Counted from the stretch's first letter, positions 25,496 to 37,058 are shown. The stretch is 64,000 nucleotides of DNA from Pomacea canaliculata (GCF_003073045.1 NC_037601.1:4867872-4931871); one strand, 5' to 3'. Numbers and translations are program-made. Notes: a model not told the origin generated them from the sequence alone.

Positions 25496-26427
25496 TATAC
25501 ATATATGAGGATTGAGTATGTTGAAACATTCGTGTGTTACAGGATAAAATATATTTTCATTAACTTACAAGTGTCGCTGAAGTTCAGGTTATTTTGCAAA
25601 ACCACAAAACAATGTCCTGTTGTCTAGGATTGAAAATGATCTCCCTTGAGTGAACACATCATCTTCAGTCATGGCGTGGACTGTGTTGCACAAATACAAG
25701 GCCATCTCAGTGCTGTGTATCATTCTTTGCTGCTTGTCCATCCTCTATGGGGAAATTTTCTTATCCAAGGTAAAATATTTCTTTACAATTCGTCACCATT
25801 TCCTATCAAACTATCATTTACCAATGTGCTTTATTTCTATGCAATGCATTCAGAGAAAAGTGTTTGTGTGGGATTTTTTTCTGAATGGTCTTTCCCTGAA
25901 CATCATGGATTGACTAGTCCATTCCAAACAACTGTTGCGCGGTTATCTCAGTTCCACATAGACATGTGCTTCAACACTTTACTGCGATATCTGTTTTGTG
26001 ATGATTTGGACACTTTCATCACGATTTTATCTATGTTTCTAACTATTATCTATCTGCTCTAGTCCAACGACTTTCCGGTGTGTAGATCTGTCTCATCTAG
26101 AAATGTCATCCGACATAAGAACGACTTGGTATTTCCATTTTCGTCTTTGTGTTTCTTGTGATTGTAATGTGCGGTAAGCCTGGCTTCAACTAGGATACCG
26201 CGCTAACATTATATACAATCGAAACACACTTTTTGGACATACTTTGTGTGCAGGTTTATGTCTTTTGATCTTCCCCTCTCAGTTTGTTTGCTGACATAAT
26301 TTGGACTGAGTCCATATGTGTGCTTTGTGCATTTTGTGTCTTACTTTGTGTACTATCATTTCTCTTCTCAGGCTCATTCAGGCTTAGGTCAAAATATATA
26401 TTCGTATGTGCTTCACAGATGCTAATA

Positions 26428-27195
26428 CAGTAGAACCTCGGTTAACGAACTTAATCCGTTCTGGAAAGCTGTTCGTTATCCGAAATGTTCGTTATCCGAA
26501 ACAATTTTTTCCATAAGAAATAAAGGAAATAGATTTAATTGGTTCCCAGCCCCTGTTGACTCGCTAATATTTGAAAGTTACAGGCTATATATATATATAG
26601 GTATTTGTTTTAATGAGAACAGTTATAATGCAATATAAATGGAGTTAAATAAACATAAAAACATTAACGAAAGCATTTAAACATCAGAAAACTTTCCGTT
26701 TTGACGGCGTGGTTGGAAGCAGGTGTGGGGAGTAAGGGGTGGAATTACTGATTCCCCCTCCATGAGCACACGTGACATTGTAAAATCGGGGGAGACTTCC
26801 CTTTTCTGTAGCTTTGAAGTTAAAGGAAAAAAACTTGTCCAGTGTCTGTTGCTTCTGCCTTTTTGTAAAACTCTTGGGTAAGACGACATCACATATCCGA
26901 CAGACGCATGCCTCCTTCATACTTTGAAATCATTTCCTTTTTCAATTCATTTGTTTACCGCTTCCTTGTCATTACCTCACTACTATTAATTGCTCTTAAT
27001 CTTCTTTGGAGCCATGATTAAGGATTATCTTATTAAAATAAAGCACAAAAATCACTAAATAAGAAGGATGCACATAGATAAGGAACGACTGATCTCGAGC
27101 GCGAATAATGACATGCTGGTCGGTCACGTGTGGTTCACGTGGCTGTTTGTTATCCGAAATTTTGTTCGCTATCCGAGACAAAACTTTTAACGAAA
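26428..27195 (-). mobile_element. pogo/Tigger-like transposon remnant
   Basis: The left end CAGTAGAACCTCGGTTAACG directly follows a TA dinucleotide (the pogo/Tc1 target). TTATCCGAAA-type sub-repeats occur at both ends. On the minus strand (26,920-26,684) a short frame contains KRQKQQTLDKFF at about 26,863-26,828. This matches the PCNA-interacting motif QxxLxxFF found near the C-terminus of pogo-family transposases. No DDE catalytic core is present and the right terminus is lost, so it is a dead fragment. It is absent from intron 1 of HtrL copy 2. Confidence 0.7.
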
Positions 27196-27436
27196 TAGAT
27201 GTACTATTTGGATAGGATAGTGTCATGTTTATCAATAACAATGACGTGTATAGGTGGACTGGTTTTTCTATTATTAAACACAACATTCTACAAAACCTTC
27301 AACGTTTTCCACATGAACAGACATGAAAATAGATAAGATTCAAATTGATTCTACTCTTTATTAGATTCAAAGCAGTTTCATTTTTTACTTTAATCCCTTA
27401 AATTGGTTGGTGAGTGAGTGACCAATGGCATCGCTC

Positions 27437-27460
27437 GTTGTGTGTGTGTGTGTGTGTCTG
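27437..27460. repeat. (GT)n microsatellite
   Basis: Short GT dinucleotide run within intron 1 of HtrL copy 1. Confidence 0.8.
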
Positions 27461-27756
27461 TGCGAATTTGCAAAGTGAAATAGGGAAGGGAGAAGGAGAA
27501 AGACACTTTTCGGCACGACATCACAGTGGACGGAGCAACTGGTCAGCAGTCGAAACGACTTCAGCATCTCTAATGCCAGCTTCACTTATACCTCGAGACC
27601 GGGTCTTAAGCCAAGAGGACAAGACTCGGGAGGAAGGACGCTTAATGTGGTTAGAGAACCTTGAGCAAGGGGGGTAATCAGTGACGAGGAACTGTTAGGA
27701 CTGCCTGCTGTCGCTTTGGAAAGCAAAGGACTACGTGACCAGAGCTTGCACTCCCT

Positions 27757-27905
27757 TTGAGAGGACTTAGAGGACTTGCACTACCTGTGAGAGGACTTGG
27801 ACTTGCACTACCTGTGAGAGGACTTGCACTACCTGTGAGAGGACTTGCACTACCTGTGAGAGGACTTGCACTAACTATGAGAGGACTTGCACTACTTGTG
27901 AGAGG
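27757..27905. repeat. 21 bp minisatellite
   Basis: About seven tandem units of GAGAGGACTTGCACTACCTGT. Because 21 is divisible by three, the array is open on both strands, encoding a heptad like LALPVRG on plus and GSASPLT on minus. It lies inside intron 1 of HtrL copy 1. Confidence 0.9.
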
Positions 27906-27928
27906 TAGACGTTCAACGCCAAGGCCAG

Positions 27929-28204
27929 ATGTCGTCGTTCTCAAAGAAGGAGAACGTCTGGTGGGTTCGCCGCACTCCAAAGAGCCGGAGACCTTTGCAC
28001 CAAGGTGGTGTTCGTTCGGCGGTTGTACGTGGCATTGCAGTCGTTGAAGACATCACGTGTATTTCCAGGGACTGGGACAGGCTCGACTCTGTGTCGTCGG
28101 CAGAGCAGTCGTCGCTCTCTGACGTGGCGGAGCAACACTTTCGAGGGAACAGCAGGGGTAGGGGCTTGAGAAACCACGTAGTGAGCTGTGTGATCGACAT
28201 GTGA
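27929..28204 (+). other. Unrecognised open frame next to minisatellite
   Basis: A 91-codon frame of relatively high GC, overlapped by open frames of similar size on the minus strand (28,200-27,913 and 28,231-27,941). It ends at a good splice-donor match (GACAT followed by GTGAGT near 28,199-28,206), so part could be an exon. No family is recognised and no matching acceptor exon is found downstream. It could equally be a mobile element fragment, because copy 2 of the HtrL gene has no counterpart. Confidence 0.2.
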
Positions 28205-28955
28205 GTATTGCACGGATGGCCTCCCCTGCAACTTATGCTGACATGGGTAGTAACCGAGTTAGACTAACTATTGCCCACATGTCCGGTTCCCTGGGCCAGC
28301 ATTCACGTTTATGGCTAAAAAAACCGCTTATCTCTTGCGAGGTTCTCCGATTGTTAATCTTCGCGAACCTAAACAATCAATGTGACTAAACCGGAAGCTT
28401 TGCATACTCCTGTCTCGTTCAAGTACTTACATGGAAAGAATCACAAGTTCGTGTAAATACAATATAAATCTAAAATCTTATTTACAAGATTACGCGTTTA
28501 CTTACTGACCATAATTCCAGGTCTTTTCGTGTCATTTTGAAACGTCACATCAGGTATTATTTTGGTACATAAATAACATTTCCGTTAGCAGAAATGAAAA
28601 ACGCTTAATATCAGTTGTACTGAGCGCGCTAAATAATATTCAAGGGAAGTTTACATGCAGATGATGGTCGTTTGTTTTGTACCAGTCAATGTCGCATTAG
28701 ACTAGACACGTAAAGGAACAATAAACAGACATTTAGAGACCACACTGGTGTAAGTCTGTTATATATATATAATTGTCACTTGCCCATTTTTTTCATTTGC
28801 TAATATTTTTCACTCTTAACATCTTTTAACGCTATACCTAGCAGGAACTTTATTTCTTATTTTTATTTTCTATTTTTTACTTTTAATGACTAGAGCACCT
28901 TCCCTTGTTCGAATTGCCCAGTGGGACAGCATTGTCATTGTCATTGCCATTAACA
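28205..28955. other. Intronic sequence, no gene seen
   Basis: Nothing coding is recognised. A block near 28,910-28,950 (GAATTGCCCAGTGGGACAGC then CATTGTCATTGTCATTG) resembles the 3' tail of a LINE or SINE and has a relative at 43,265-43,310. Confidence 0.45.
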
Positions 28956-29106
28956 AAAGTACATTTAGTTTTGAATTGTAATGAACCAAATGTAGCAATT
29001 TAAATTTGAAATTCACGGTACAGAGTGATTTAAAGCCTTGGTGGTCCGCAGTATTTTTTTACTTTAGTGAAATGGTCCGTAGTCCAAAATACTTTGAAAA
29101 CCACTG
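28956..29106 (+). mobile_element. hAT-like element right end in HtrL copy 1
   Basis: It ends AACCACTG, followed by CTCTAGTG (29,107-29,114). Intron 1 of HtrL copy 2 has the same octamer CTCTAGTG at 52,307-52,314 immediately before an hAT left end (CAGTGGTTCTCAAAGTG). The two copies thus keep opposite ends of what looks like a single ancestral insertion. The body of this block also matches 5,611-5,757. Confidence 0.75.
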
Positions 29107-31330
29107 CTCTAGTGTAGTAATTTTTGGTACTTTTTACAGAACTGAAATTTATATCAGTATCATAGACTGTTTTGTGATATTTGGTAGAGACTTTCGTAAG
29201 AAGACCTCAGCAGACTTAGATGGTTCAACTGCAAACACAACAAAATAGTTGAATGTCTTATTTCTGTAAGACAACAAAGGGCAGACAGTTACATCATGAT
29301 CTTGTATGACTGGACTGCTTGCAGACTAATTTTCGATTAAACTCTACAAACAAACAGCTCCCCGTTTAGCAAACAACAACAATGGCTATGTCAAGCAGAG
29401 TCTCCGAGAGTAAACAACAATAAATAAACATAAATAGTTTTTTGGGGGTTTTCTCGCTTCCGCGGGCATGTATACCAAGATTATGGCGAGCTTTTGCTGT
29501 CATTCTGGCCGTCAGACAAAAGTTTCAATCCAGTTCAGCATGCGACACTTCAGGGATTTCATATAAAGTTAGTTTGTGTGTTTCACGCTACTTATCATCC
29601 ATCAGAGGCTCTGGTCTTGTGGCTATTTGAATCAGCCAGCTTTCACAGAACCTATCGGATTTATTTTAAATTTATAGTAACAAGAAACAGAAATAACAAT
29701 ATCATCATTCACAAAGGTAAAAGTCCATATGAAACAGTACAATTACAGCGAACATGGTGCACCGCTGTGAATTTGTGTTTTATGGTATTGAACAAGATTG
29801 TAACTGAATTATTGTGTGTTGGTGAAAGCATCTCCTGGATTTATGCACATTCTGCTTATTTGCGCTACTTCTAAGCAACATTATAAAATATTATTGCTCA
29901 TGTTACGATAACTTGGTATCAATGTGGTACCTGTCTGCGTTGTTGTAGTGTATGAAAATGTCTTGTCGAGCTGACGATATCAACTTAGTTCTGACTAATT
30001 TTAATACAGGTCTAAAACTTGCTGGAGCTTGCTTTAGAAATTGAAAAAAGTCCTTGTCATCACTCAATCTGAACAAAGCACAAAAAGTACTTAATGACAA
30101 GAGCACAAATGTTCCACACAACTCATTTAGATTATTCATTAACACATAATGTTCATTACTGTTGTTATTCCTTTCAGTCTCTCTCGCTTACTCACTGAGA
30201 GAAGAGAAAGTTGATCATCATACGGAATGTTTATTATTTACAGGAAATAAGGGAATATTGTTTACAAGGCCATTTAACAACTTTATAGTGGACTTAGAAC
30301 TTTATAGTGGACAAGCAAACTGATGGCGTGGCTTTTACATTTACCTTCAGACGAGAGCCTGCGTACACTGTCTCTCTCATCGCGCATTACTGTCAACTCT
30401 GTAGCTATTGTGCACAGTCAACAGTATTTTCCATGTTATAAGAACACTACAAAGTAAGATAATGTAAAGCAATGAAGATATTTGTTTTGCTTTCTCTTAC
30501 ATTTGAAAAACAATCTTTAAAAAGTTTCCTAATTACAGACACAACAAAGCAGCAGTGTGCAGCCTAACAAACCCATGGAATACAATGTGACGATGGTCAG
30601 CGCCTTCATAGACATTGGTTCACGTTCGACAAAGGTGCCCCGGACATTAAGTGCGACCACAGGATCTACCAGCAATGGTCATGGGCCTACTCCGCCATCT
30701 ACTCGCCGCTTGTATTCTACACAGACTCCCCGTCCTTCGCCGACCACATGCAGCACGTGCGACAGAAACAGCCGGACCTCACTAAGATTATCCTCGTCAA
30801 CCGCACCAGCCTGTGGGCCTTCCAGCTGAGGGACGCCATCGCAGCCATTTACCGTGCTGGCTACCCTGTACACTACCCCAACACCGTCTACCCGGATTAC
30901 ACGTGCGTTACGCACGCCAAGTTCGAGTTCGTCAAAGACGCCATCTTGAACAGCTACTTCTACAGCAGGCATGTGGTGTGGGTGGATGCAGGCTACTTTC
31001 GAGACATGTGGACACGGCACAAGAACACCACAGCTTTCACAATGCATCCTTTGGCCAACCTGGATCCCAAGCGGGTTATGTGTGCACAGGTAGGAGCGCC
31101 GAATTTCACGATGGCTTGGAGATATATTTTCTGGGAGAATTTCTACTGGGTAGCAGGCGGCTTCTTCTTGGCTAAACAACAGGTCATGATGGATTTCGTG
31201 CTGCAGTATCAAAGAGCCGTGGAGCTGTTCTTGCGACTAAATCAAAGCCAGGTGATGGTCTTTAACGGGATACAAATTACCCTGAATATATTTTGAGTAC
31301 TAACACAACGCGACCCTACTAAAGTTGAGT

Positions 31331-34016
31331 TAAGGCCAGACACCGGTCGAAAAATTGTCAAAAATTTTTCATTTTGGCCATTTTCAGATTACTTCATACT
31401 GTCAAAGTTCATATTTTGTTCTATTCACTCGCCAAGTGGTTTTTCATAGAATAATCTAGAAATATGTCTATTTTGTCAATGAAAACATTACTTCTATCCT
31501 ATTTACTTTTCCGAGCGCAGAATTAGCGAGAATAGAGAATGTTTGAGACATAGCAACACACCTCGCCACGTGGCAACTGTGTCACATCGTATATCGGTCG
31601 AAGGTCATGACATGAATTTTCAAACAAAGGCTGAGTCAAAACCTTAGAAGGCCCAAGCTATGATACAAGCTCTTTTCTAGACGACACAAAGGGTCGGAAA
31701 CTTCCTTATATGGATGCATGCGTAACATACTTTGCATATAGCCAATCAGAATTCACTAATGCCGACCTAGACGGGGTCATAGGGCACACGAACACGCTTC
31801 GGCTGTGCTCGGGTATCCCACAAGGCAACTGTCATGGCCTCCGGATGTATAAACAAATGCGACAGCAAGTCAAAGCTAGTTCTGGGATATTTTCTTTTCT
31901 AAGACATTAACGTTGATATTAAATGTTTATTGTGCTTGTCAGACGCTCATTTCTTCTCACAATACCACGTGCAAAAAAATAAAAACCACGTGGACGTTCT
32001 TAGACCGTCGTAGCAGCTAAAAAAAGTAACTTAGTGAACCGAATTCGGCTGTCGAAAACACCATCAGTCATGTGGTAAGCGAGCTGAAAATAAAGCGAAG
32101 TTTTAATTTCTGCTGCAAAGCTCGGTAGTAATCAGGACTAGATGCGAACATTTACACATTTGAGTCAACTTGCAATGCTAGTTATTTATGTACTTTGTCA
32201 GGAATGTAGGGAAACAGAGCTTACATCATTTGCACAGAAAACAAAGGTTGGGTGGGGGTTGGATGGTCTTACTCCAACCAAATGTAACAGAATGTGAAGA
32301 CAATTATGTATAGCATTCCTACAAACAATGAAAACTGCTATCTAGTCAAGTTTTGAAGCCATTCAGTGTCTAGAGAGCACATCATTGTCAGCCCCTAAAA
32401 GGCAGACAGCTATAGTGCTTTTCCCAGAAATCTTTGACAGAAAATAAGATACCCCTAGCACAAAAATCAACCATCTTAATTCATGTGACTACAGAGGTAA
32501 TTGATAAAATAATCCTAGCATACAGAGGAACAGAACATGAGCAGCTGCTTAAAATTCTGGTGCACTCAGTGATGTATCTCTAGATTTCATGATAGGTTAT
32601 TCTTATTCCTATTTGCCCCCAGTGGAGCATAGGGCTGCAAGAATTGGTTATACTCCCCTATAAGCTTTTGAAATAATTTCTTTAATTGATGTTCATCCCA
32701 TCACCCTGCAACTGAAGGCTAAGAAAGATGAGAGTGTTTCCTACTAATGCTCTTACTTCAGTAGATGCTCGCAAAAATTGGAAGCAATATGCGACATCAT
32801 CACTAAATGTTAGATAGCAAAAGACCAAAGATGGCAAAAACCATGAAGCTAGTGGACACTGAACTTCTATATAACTAACTAAACCTATAACTGTGTTGCT
32901 CAATGTTTGCAAACACCATTGTTTTTATTACTGTGTACTTCTCTGAAGCCTGGTCAGCACTTGGGTACACAACACAACCATGTTGACTTTTCTAAAAGTG
33001 AATAAAATAATTAATTTTATTAGTTATGTTAAAGTTATATGTAGTAACACATTGAAAGATGGTTATATTTTTCATTCAGCAGTAAATTACATGAAAGGCT
33101 TAGATAAAACAAAGTTACTAAGCTTGATATTTCTGCTCGCGCTTTTCCGTTCATTGTTTTTGTTACAGTTTGTTTACTTAAAATCCCTATAACTTTATAT
33201 TGACATGTGATACAGGCCTAAAATTTGAATGAAGTTTTCTTCATACATAATGTAAACATTTCAGTGAGAGCTTTTTAAAAATATTTAGTGGTTTAGTAGT
33301 TACTAAGCTTTCACTTTGTTTTCCTTCGCCTTTTCAGTTTCTGTTTTAGTAAGCTTGTTTAGTTCAAAAGCTTATAACTTTATATTGGCATGTGATACAG
33401 GCCTAAAATTGGGTTGAAGTTTTCTTTATTCATATTTAAACATTTCTATGAGAGCTTTTAAAAAAATATTGAGTAGTTTAGAAGTTACTAAGCTTTCAGT
33501 TTTTCTTTCCGCGATTTCTCAGTTCCTTGTTTTGGTTAGAGACTGTTTTTACTTCAAAAGCTAACTCCTTCTTTTTGACAAGAGATATAGATCTGCAATT
33601 TGGTTGAGCTTTTCTTCATACAAATTTAAACATTTCTATGATAGATTTTTAAAATTACTTAGTAGTTTGTAGTTATACCGTTTTACATCAAAATTTCTTA
33701 AAATTTAACACACTTTTTTCAAAAAAAATTATAAAAAAAAAACTAAGAGGAATTCGCAAATTCTTTATCATAGAAATGTAGATCTGTCTTTTAGGTAACT
33801 ATTTCAAAAAGAATTTTTGAGTCTACTCACAAAATTGAAGAAGTTTTTAGCTTTTAAAATTGTTTGTTTTGGCGCCATTTTGGATTGTTTCCATGGCAAC
33901 GATAGCGCGACGAGTGCAGTAAAACCATTTTTTGAAACTTCATTCAAGGGCTAATAGCTGATACAAAAAAATCCGCGCTATCCCGTGAAACAAAAAAAAT
34001 TTTTTTTCGACCGGTG
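31331..34016. mobile_element. 2.7 kb TIR element without transposase in HtrL intron 2
   Basis: Present only in HtrL copy 1. It is bounded by AGACACCGGTCGAAAAA on the left and TTTTTCGACCGGTGTCT on the right, a perfect 17-base inverted repeat. The interrupted target corresponds to GAGTTAATGGCATG in copy 2. A TTAA lies at the left junction, but no clean duplication is visible on the right. No open frame over about 77 codons and no transposase is seen. The interior has ~185 bp tandem repeats (33,170-33,690). The family is unknown; it is likely non-autonomous. Confidence 0.75.
33170..33690. repeat. ~185 bp tandem repeat, three units
   Basis: Three diverged units each contain ATAACTTTATATTGACATG-like, TACAGGCCTAAAATT-like and AGTTACTAAGCTTTCA-like blocks at about 185-base spacing. 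The third unit is the most degenerate. They form the right part of the TIR element. Confidence 0.75.
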
Positions 34017-34482
34017 TCTATGGCAAGTACACGCTTTAACACACACTCAGGCTGAGTTAATGGCATGCACACGGTTTCATACACACACACACAGGCAGGC
34101 AAAGGTGAGGATTCGGATTACATGAGGTAAAATATTGTTTCCAGACGATTAACGCCTTTTCTAGTATGATGTTGCTATAATTTTGTATCTCTCTCTCTCC
34201 TCAGGTGGAGCAGCAAGTCCTATATTCTATTTACACCGACGAAGGCAGAGAAATTGTAAAGCCAACAATAGAACTTCAACCAATTCCGTCTGGCTGGTTT
34301 GATCTTGGATTCAACTCTTTAGTTCCAGTAAACGATTCTTATCTTAAATACTTGAATTCATGTCTATTAACAATTTCTTTTTCGCTATTGATATTATTGA
34401 ATTTGTAGTTGAAGAATCTGTTTTCGGCGTTTCACCGAAGTATTCCTGCGTGCCAGGAGCCACAAGTCCTCTTTGTACTTGC

Positions 34483-34662
34483 TCAGTCGCTTTTTCTGAG
34501 CCGGAGTGAGATGAACATGCCCATTAAGCCGTTAAGAGAATACTCGCTGATGGCCTTGATCAAGTCGGGGGAGGCTCCTTTCAATACCGCTTTGATGACC
34601 TTTGGTTTAGCACCGCACAACACCTTCAGCATAGACATATTTCGCTTGATTCGTGCCGACAT
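34483..34662 (-). CDS. Small basic Polinton-associated ORF (59 aa)
   Basis: ATG at 34,662, TGA at 34,485-34,483. The product is lysine-rich and includes LCGAKPKVIKAVLKGA and SPDLIKAISEYSLNGLMG. From memory it resembles a small, highly basic protein encoded next to the integrase in metazoan Polintons; that is recognition, not a search result. After the stop, another frame continues with further basic residues matching the block at 58,902-58,945. The native protein was therefore longer and this copy is frameshifted. Its role is unknown; a nucleic-acid-binding or core-like role is only a guess. Confidence 0.45.
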   Translation of the reverse strand: MSARIKRNMSMLKVLCGAKPKVIKAVLKGASPDLIKAISEYSLNGLMGMFISLRLRKSD

Positions 34663-35199
34663 GTCTACTTTTGAACGTACACCACTTGTTGGTCCCGTGG
34701 AAACATGTTTGTTCTTAAGCGTAGATGATCCGGTGTTTCCTGTCGCAGATCAAACAGCAAATAGCCATGAGGCTCACATGTCGCGTCCCTAAAACTCTCC
34801 TGAACATGTTTAAGTTTTCCAGGATACATCTGTTTGGCTAGGTGGGTGTACTCCTAACCTATAAACACACATTACATAAAATCACATTTATTCTCATTCT
34901 CAACATAGCTAATTCAGAGGGACGATTACACTTACTTTGTACATTGAGATAAGTCGTACACTAATTCTCAAAGCTATTAAAATATTCCTAATTAAAAGCT
35001 TTCATACAACAGTTTAAAGATTATCCGTAACTAATACTTGCACAAAGAGTTCTACCTCGACCTGAGGGTACAAAGTTACATTTGGAGGCCGCGGCGTGAC
35101 CGTACGTCTTGTCCGACAATCGGAACTCGGAATGTCTAACTATTCTACAGTTGTCACGGCCATTCAGATGAACACAGTCCTCACTCTTTTAGGTACATT

Positions 35200-35520
35200 C
35201 CTTGCCCACAACATTCTTACACACACTGCATCTATTCCTCAAATTAAAAACTAACATATCAAGGGTTAAAGTGAACTACGGGATGGGTGGATCTGTGACA
35301 TGGTATAGACGAGACGGGGAGTAATTCCAGGAATTACACCGGTTGTCATAAAGGTGTTACTCAAGCACAGAGGTATAAAACCTGAGACGAACTGTCCTGT
35401 ATACCACACTCACCTGTCTGGAGCAGGCGATGACATGGCCGCCTCTGCAGATTTCCTTCTCAAGAAATTTCCACAGACTCCAATGGTAAGGGAAGCGCTT
35501 CTAGTTTGTTGACTGTGGGT
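35200..35520 (+). promoter_or_regulatory. Promoter-like block with TATA box, copy 1
   Basis: TATAAAA at 35,374-35,380 lies 55-60 bp before an ATG at 35,435 that opens a short frame starting MAASADFLLKKFPQTPM. The sequence TCCAATGGTAAGG gives a possible splice donor. The block recurs nearly base for base at 58,960-59,240. Minus-strand Polinton genes lie on its left side in both places, so it may be a divergent promoter inside the element. Confidence 0.45.
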
Positions 35521-35667
35521 GATAATAATAACATTTCACATAAATTCAAAACACTGCCAACACTCTTTCCATTCTTCTCTACAAAAACAATCTATCAACA
35601 CTAGTTGATTAAAAGGCCGGCCGGCCATCACAGGCGCGGCACGCCGACAAACAGATTGCTCACACCG

Positions 35668-36185
35668 ACAAACGCACAAATCGTTCCTGGCTTAAAAAAA
35701 TGATAATAATAAAAAAATAACACAGCAGGTTTGTGATATGATCTTTCAAGCCACTTGGAGTCTTCCTTAATCTTCCAGTCTTGACCCAGTTTTATCCCAA
35801 AATCTGTTCCGCAATATCCCAGCGGGAACGATTTAGCTGCTAAGTTTTCACCTAGCTGCAGTTTGATGACGAGGTTTCTGTAGTCGTCAATTTTTTAGGG
35901 ATACACTGGGATGAAAAGACAAATCCAAAACAAAAAAAAGGGGGGGGGGAGAGAGGTATTGGTCAAGTAAGAGGTAGAAATCAATGTCGAGATGGAATAT
36001 TTGTGTCAATGTTTAAACAATGAAAATAATAATCAGGATGTTTGTGTAGCGTGTGGCCAGGCTCTCCTCACTCCGCAAAATCAGGCATTGACTGTGGAAT
36101 ACAATAGATAAGGGAAGAATAATAAATAATATTTATCCCCTCCCCCTTTAACTCTCTCTTACTGAACACACACACAAATTAATTA
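35668..36185 (+). repeat. Dispersed repeat, direct copy of 24,012-24,715
   Basis: Same landmarks and order as the copy abutting the GH16 palindrome. It is shorter because part of the left portion and most of the (CA)n tract are missing. Confidence 0.8.
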
Positions 36186-36559
36186 ATAGCTTTCAACATA
36201 CACCAATAAATAACACATATTTCAGGCAGTTCGTATTTCAGCTACACTGAACTTTGTTCTCTATAAACTTATGACATTAGCTACATCTGTGGAATAGCTC
36301 ACTCGTATATTATCTTCACGTATACAAATACCAAATCGGGGAAGGAAAACATGTCTATTCACAAATATTTTCAAGTAGGTATAGGGTATCCAGACATAAG
36401 GGGACATGATTTTTCACAGATACATAACAATATAAGTATGCATAACAAACAAACAATATTTTAAAATATACCAAAATAAAATTTAAAAAAAAACAACAAC
36501 AAACATATACACATAAATTAACAAACATTTTAAGAATACATCCATCTACCCAGAGGAGC
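36186..36559. other. No recognisable gene
   Basis: AT-rich sequence up to the 5-bp target duplication of the LTR element. No coding signal. Confidence 0.45.
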
Positions 36560-36564
36560 CACAT

Positions 36565-37058
36565 TGTCACGACGCCGCCGGTGCCTATAGTTTCTCGCTC
36601 TCTCAAACTCACCAGCGGGTCGGACAATTGCGCGCTCTTTCACTCAGAAAAAAAAAAGATTCGCCTGTTCGATCGAGTCTGCCCTTGTTTACTAAACAAA
36701 AACTCAAAAGAAGAAATCTCGACTAAAAAAAATACAGTCACTAACACGCTGGTTTCTTCTTTGACTATCACACTCAATCTTTTACTCACTCACGAGGCAC
36801 ATTGTCTTGGCAAAGGCTCTCTTCTAACTCACTCCGTCTTCTATCCGCTCTTTTAACCTCCTTCTTCTTCCAAAAAAAAATTTCCTCTCACGTCCTTCTG
36901 CTTCCATATCCCTTCTCAACGATCCTCTCCCTTACCTCACTATTTCTTTTGACGTCACTCTCCGTCATTTTTCACGTTCCATTTAGACAACGTCCATCAT
37001 TCGCACGCTTTCATCTACACACGCGCCCAGTCCTAGCACTCTGACTAGATCCGTGACA
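36565..37058 (-). repeat. 3' LTR of non-autonomous LTR retrotransposon
   Basis: 494 bp starting TGTCACGACGCCG and ending GATCCGTGACA (TG...CA), nearly identical to 42,251-42,754. It is flanked outside by CACAT (36,560-36,564), which recurs after the other LTR. A purine-rich tract lies directly at its inner edge on the minus strand, showing that the element is transcribed leftwards and that this is the 3' LTR. Confidence 0.95.

Larger units (their letters stand above)
25671..34408 (+). pseudogene. HtrL/YibB-like type II membrane protein, copy 1 (frameshifted)
   Basis: Three exons: 25671-25769, 30539-31251, 34205-34408, joined by GT-AG introns in phase 0. Exon 1 encodes a short cytoplasmic tail and one hydrophobic anchor (AISVLCIILCCLSILYG). 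Exons 2-3 encode a domain I assign to the HtrL_YibB family: VTMVSAFIDIG, VFYTDSPSF, HVVWVDAGYFRDMW, FFLAKQQVMMDF and VLYSIYTDEGREIV. The family's function is poorly known; it resembles Golgi glycosyltransferase-like folds. Relative to copy 2, a net 2-bp insertion near 30,618-30,629 breaks the frame early in exon 2. The remaining ~220 codons then read without stops to the domain end. The C-terminus is also altered by a deletion, so it runs on to a new stop. Intron 1 holds hAT and pogo remnants; intron 2 holds a 2.7 kb element. Without the frameshift the product would be about 337 residues. An assembly error remains possible. Confidence 0.8.
34409..35520 (-). mobile_element. Polinton (Maverick) fragment 1
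   Basis: It begins right after the end of HtrL exon 3. It contains a small basic ORF on the minus strand (34,662-34,483), then further minus-strand coding similarity to 58,902-58,945. On the right, the block 35,200-35,520 is repeated in the same orientation at 58,960-59,240. The right-hand locus carries a Polinton-type integrase directly beside these same pieces, which supports the assignment here. No polymerase or capsid gene is recognised, so the copy is heavily truncated. Confidence 0.6.

Noticed and set aside
29494-29874. 126-codon plus-strand frame
   Set aside because: It falls in intron 1 of HtrL copy 1. The matching intron of copy 2 has a disrupted frame, and the exon 1 to exon 2 join works without it.
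30679-31212. 177-codon minus-strand frame antisense to HtrL exon 2
   Set aside because: A shadow of the real exon; the plus strand has the conserved motifs and splice sites, and the antisense frame matches nothing known.
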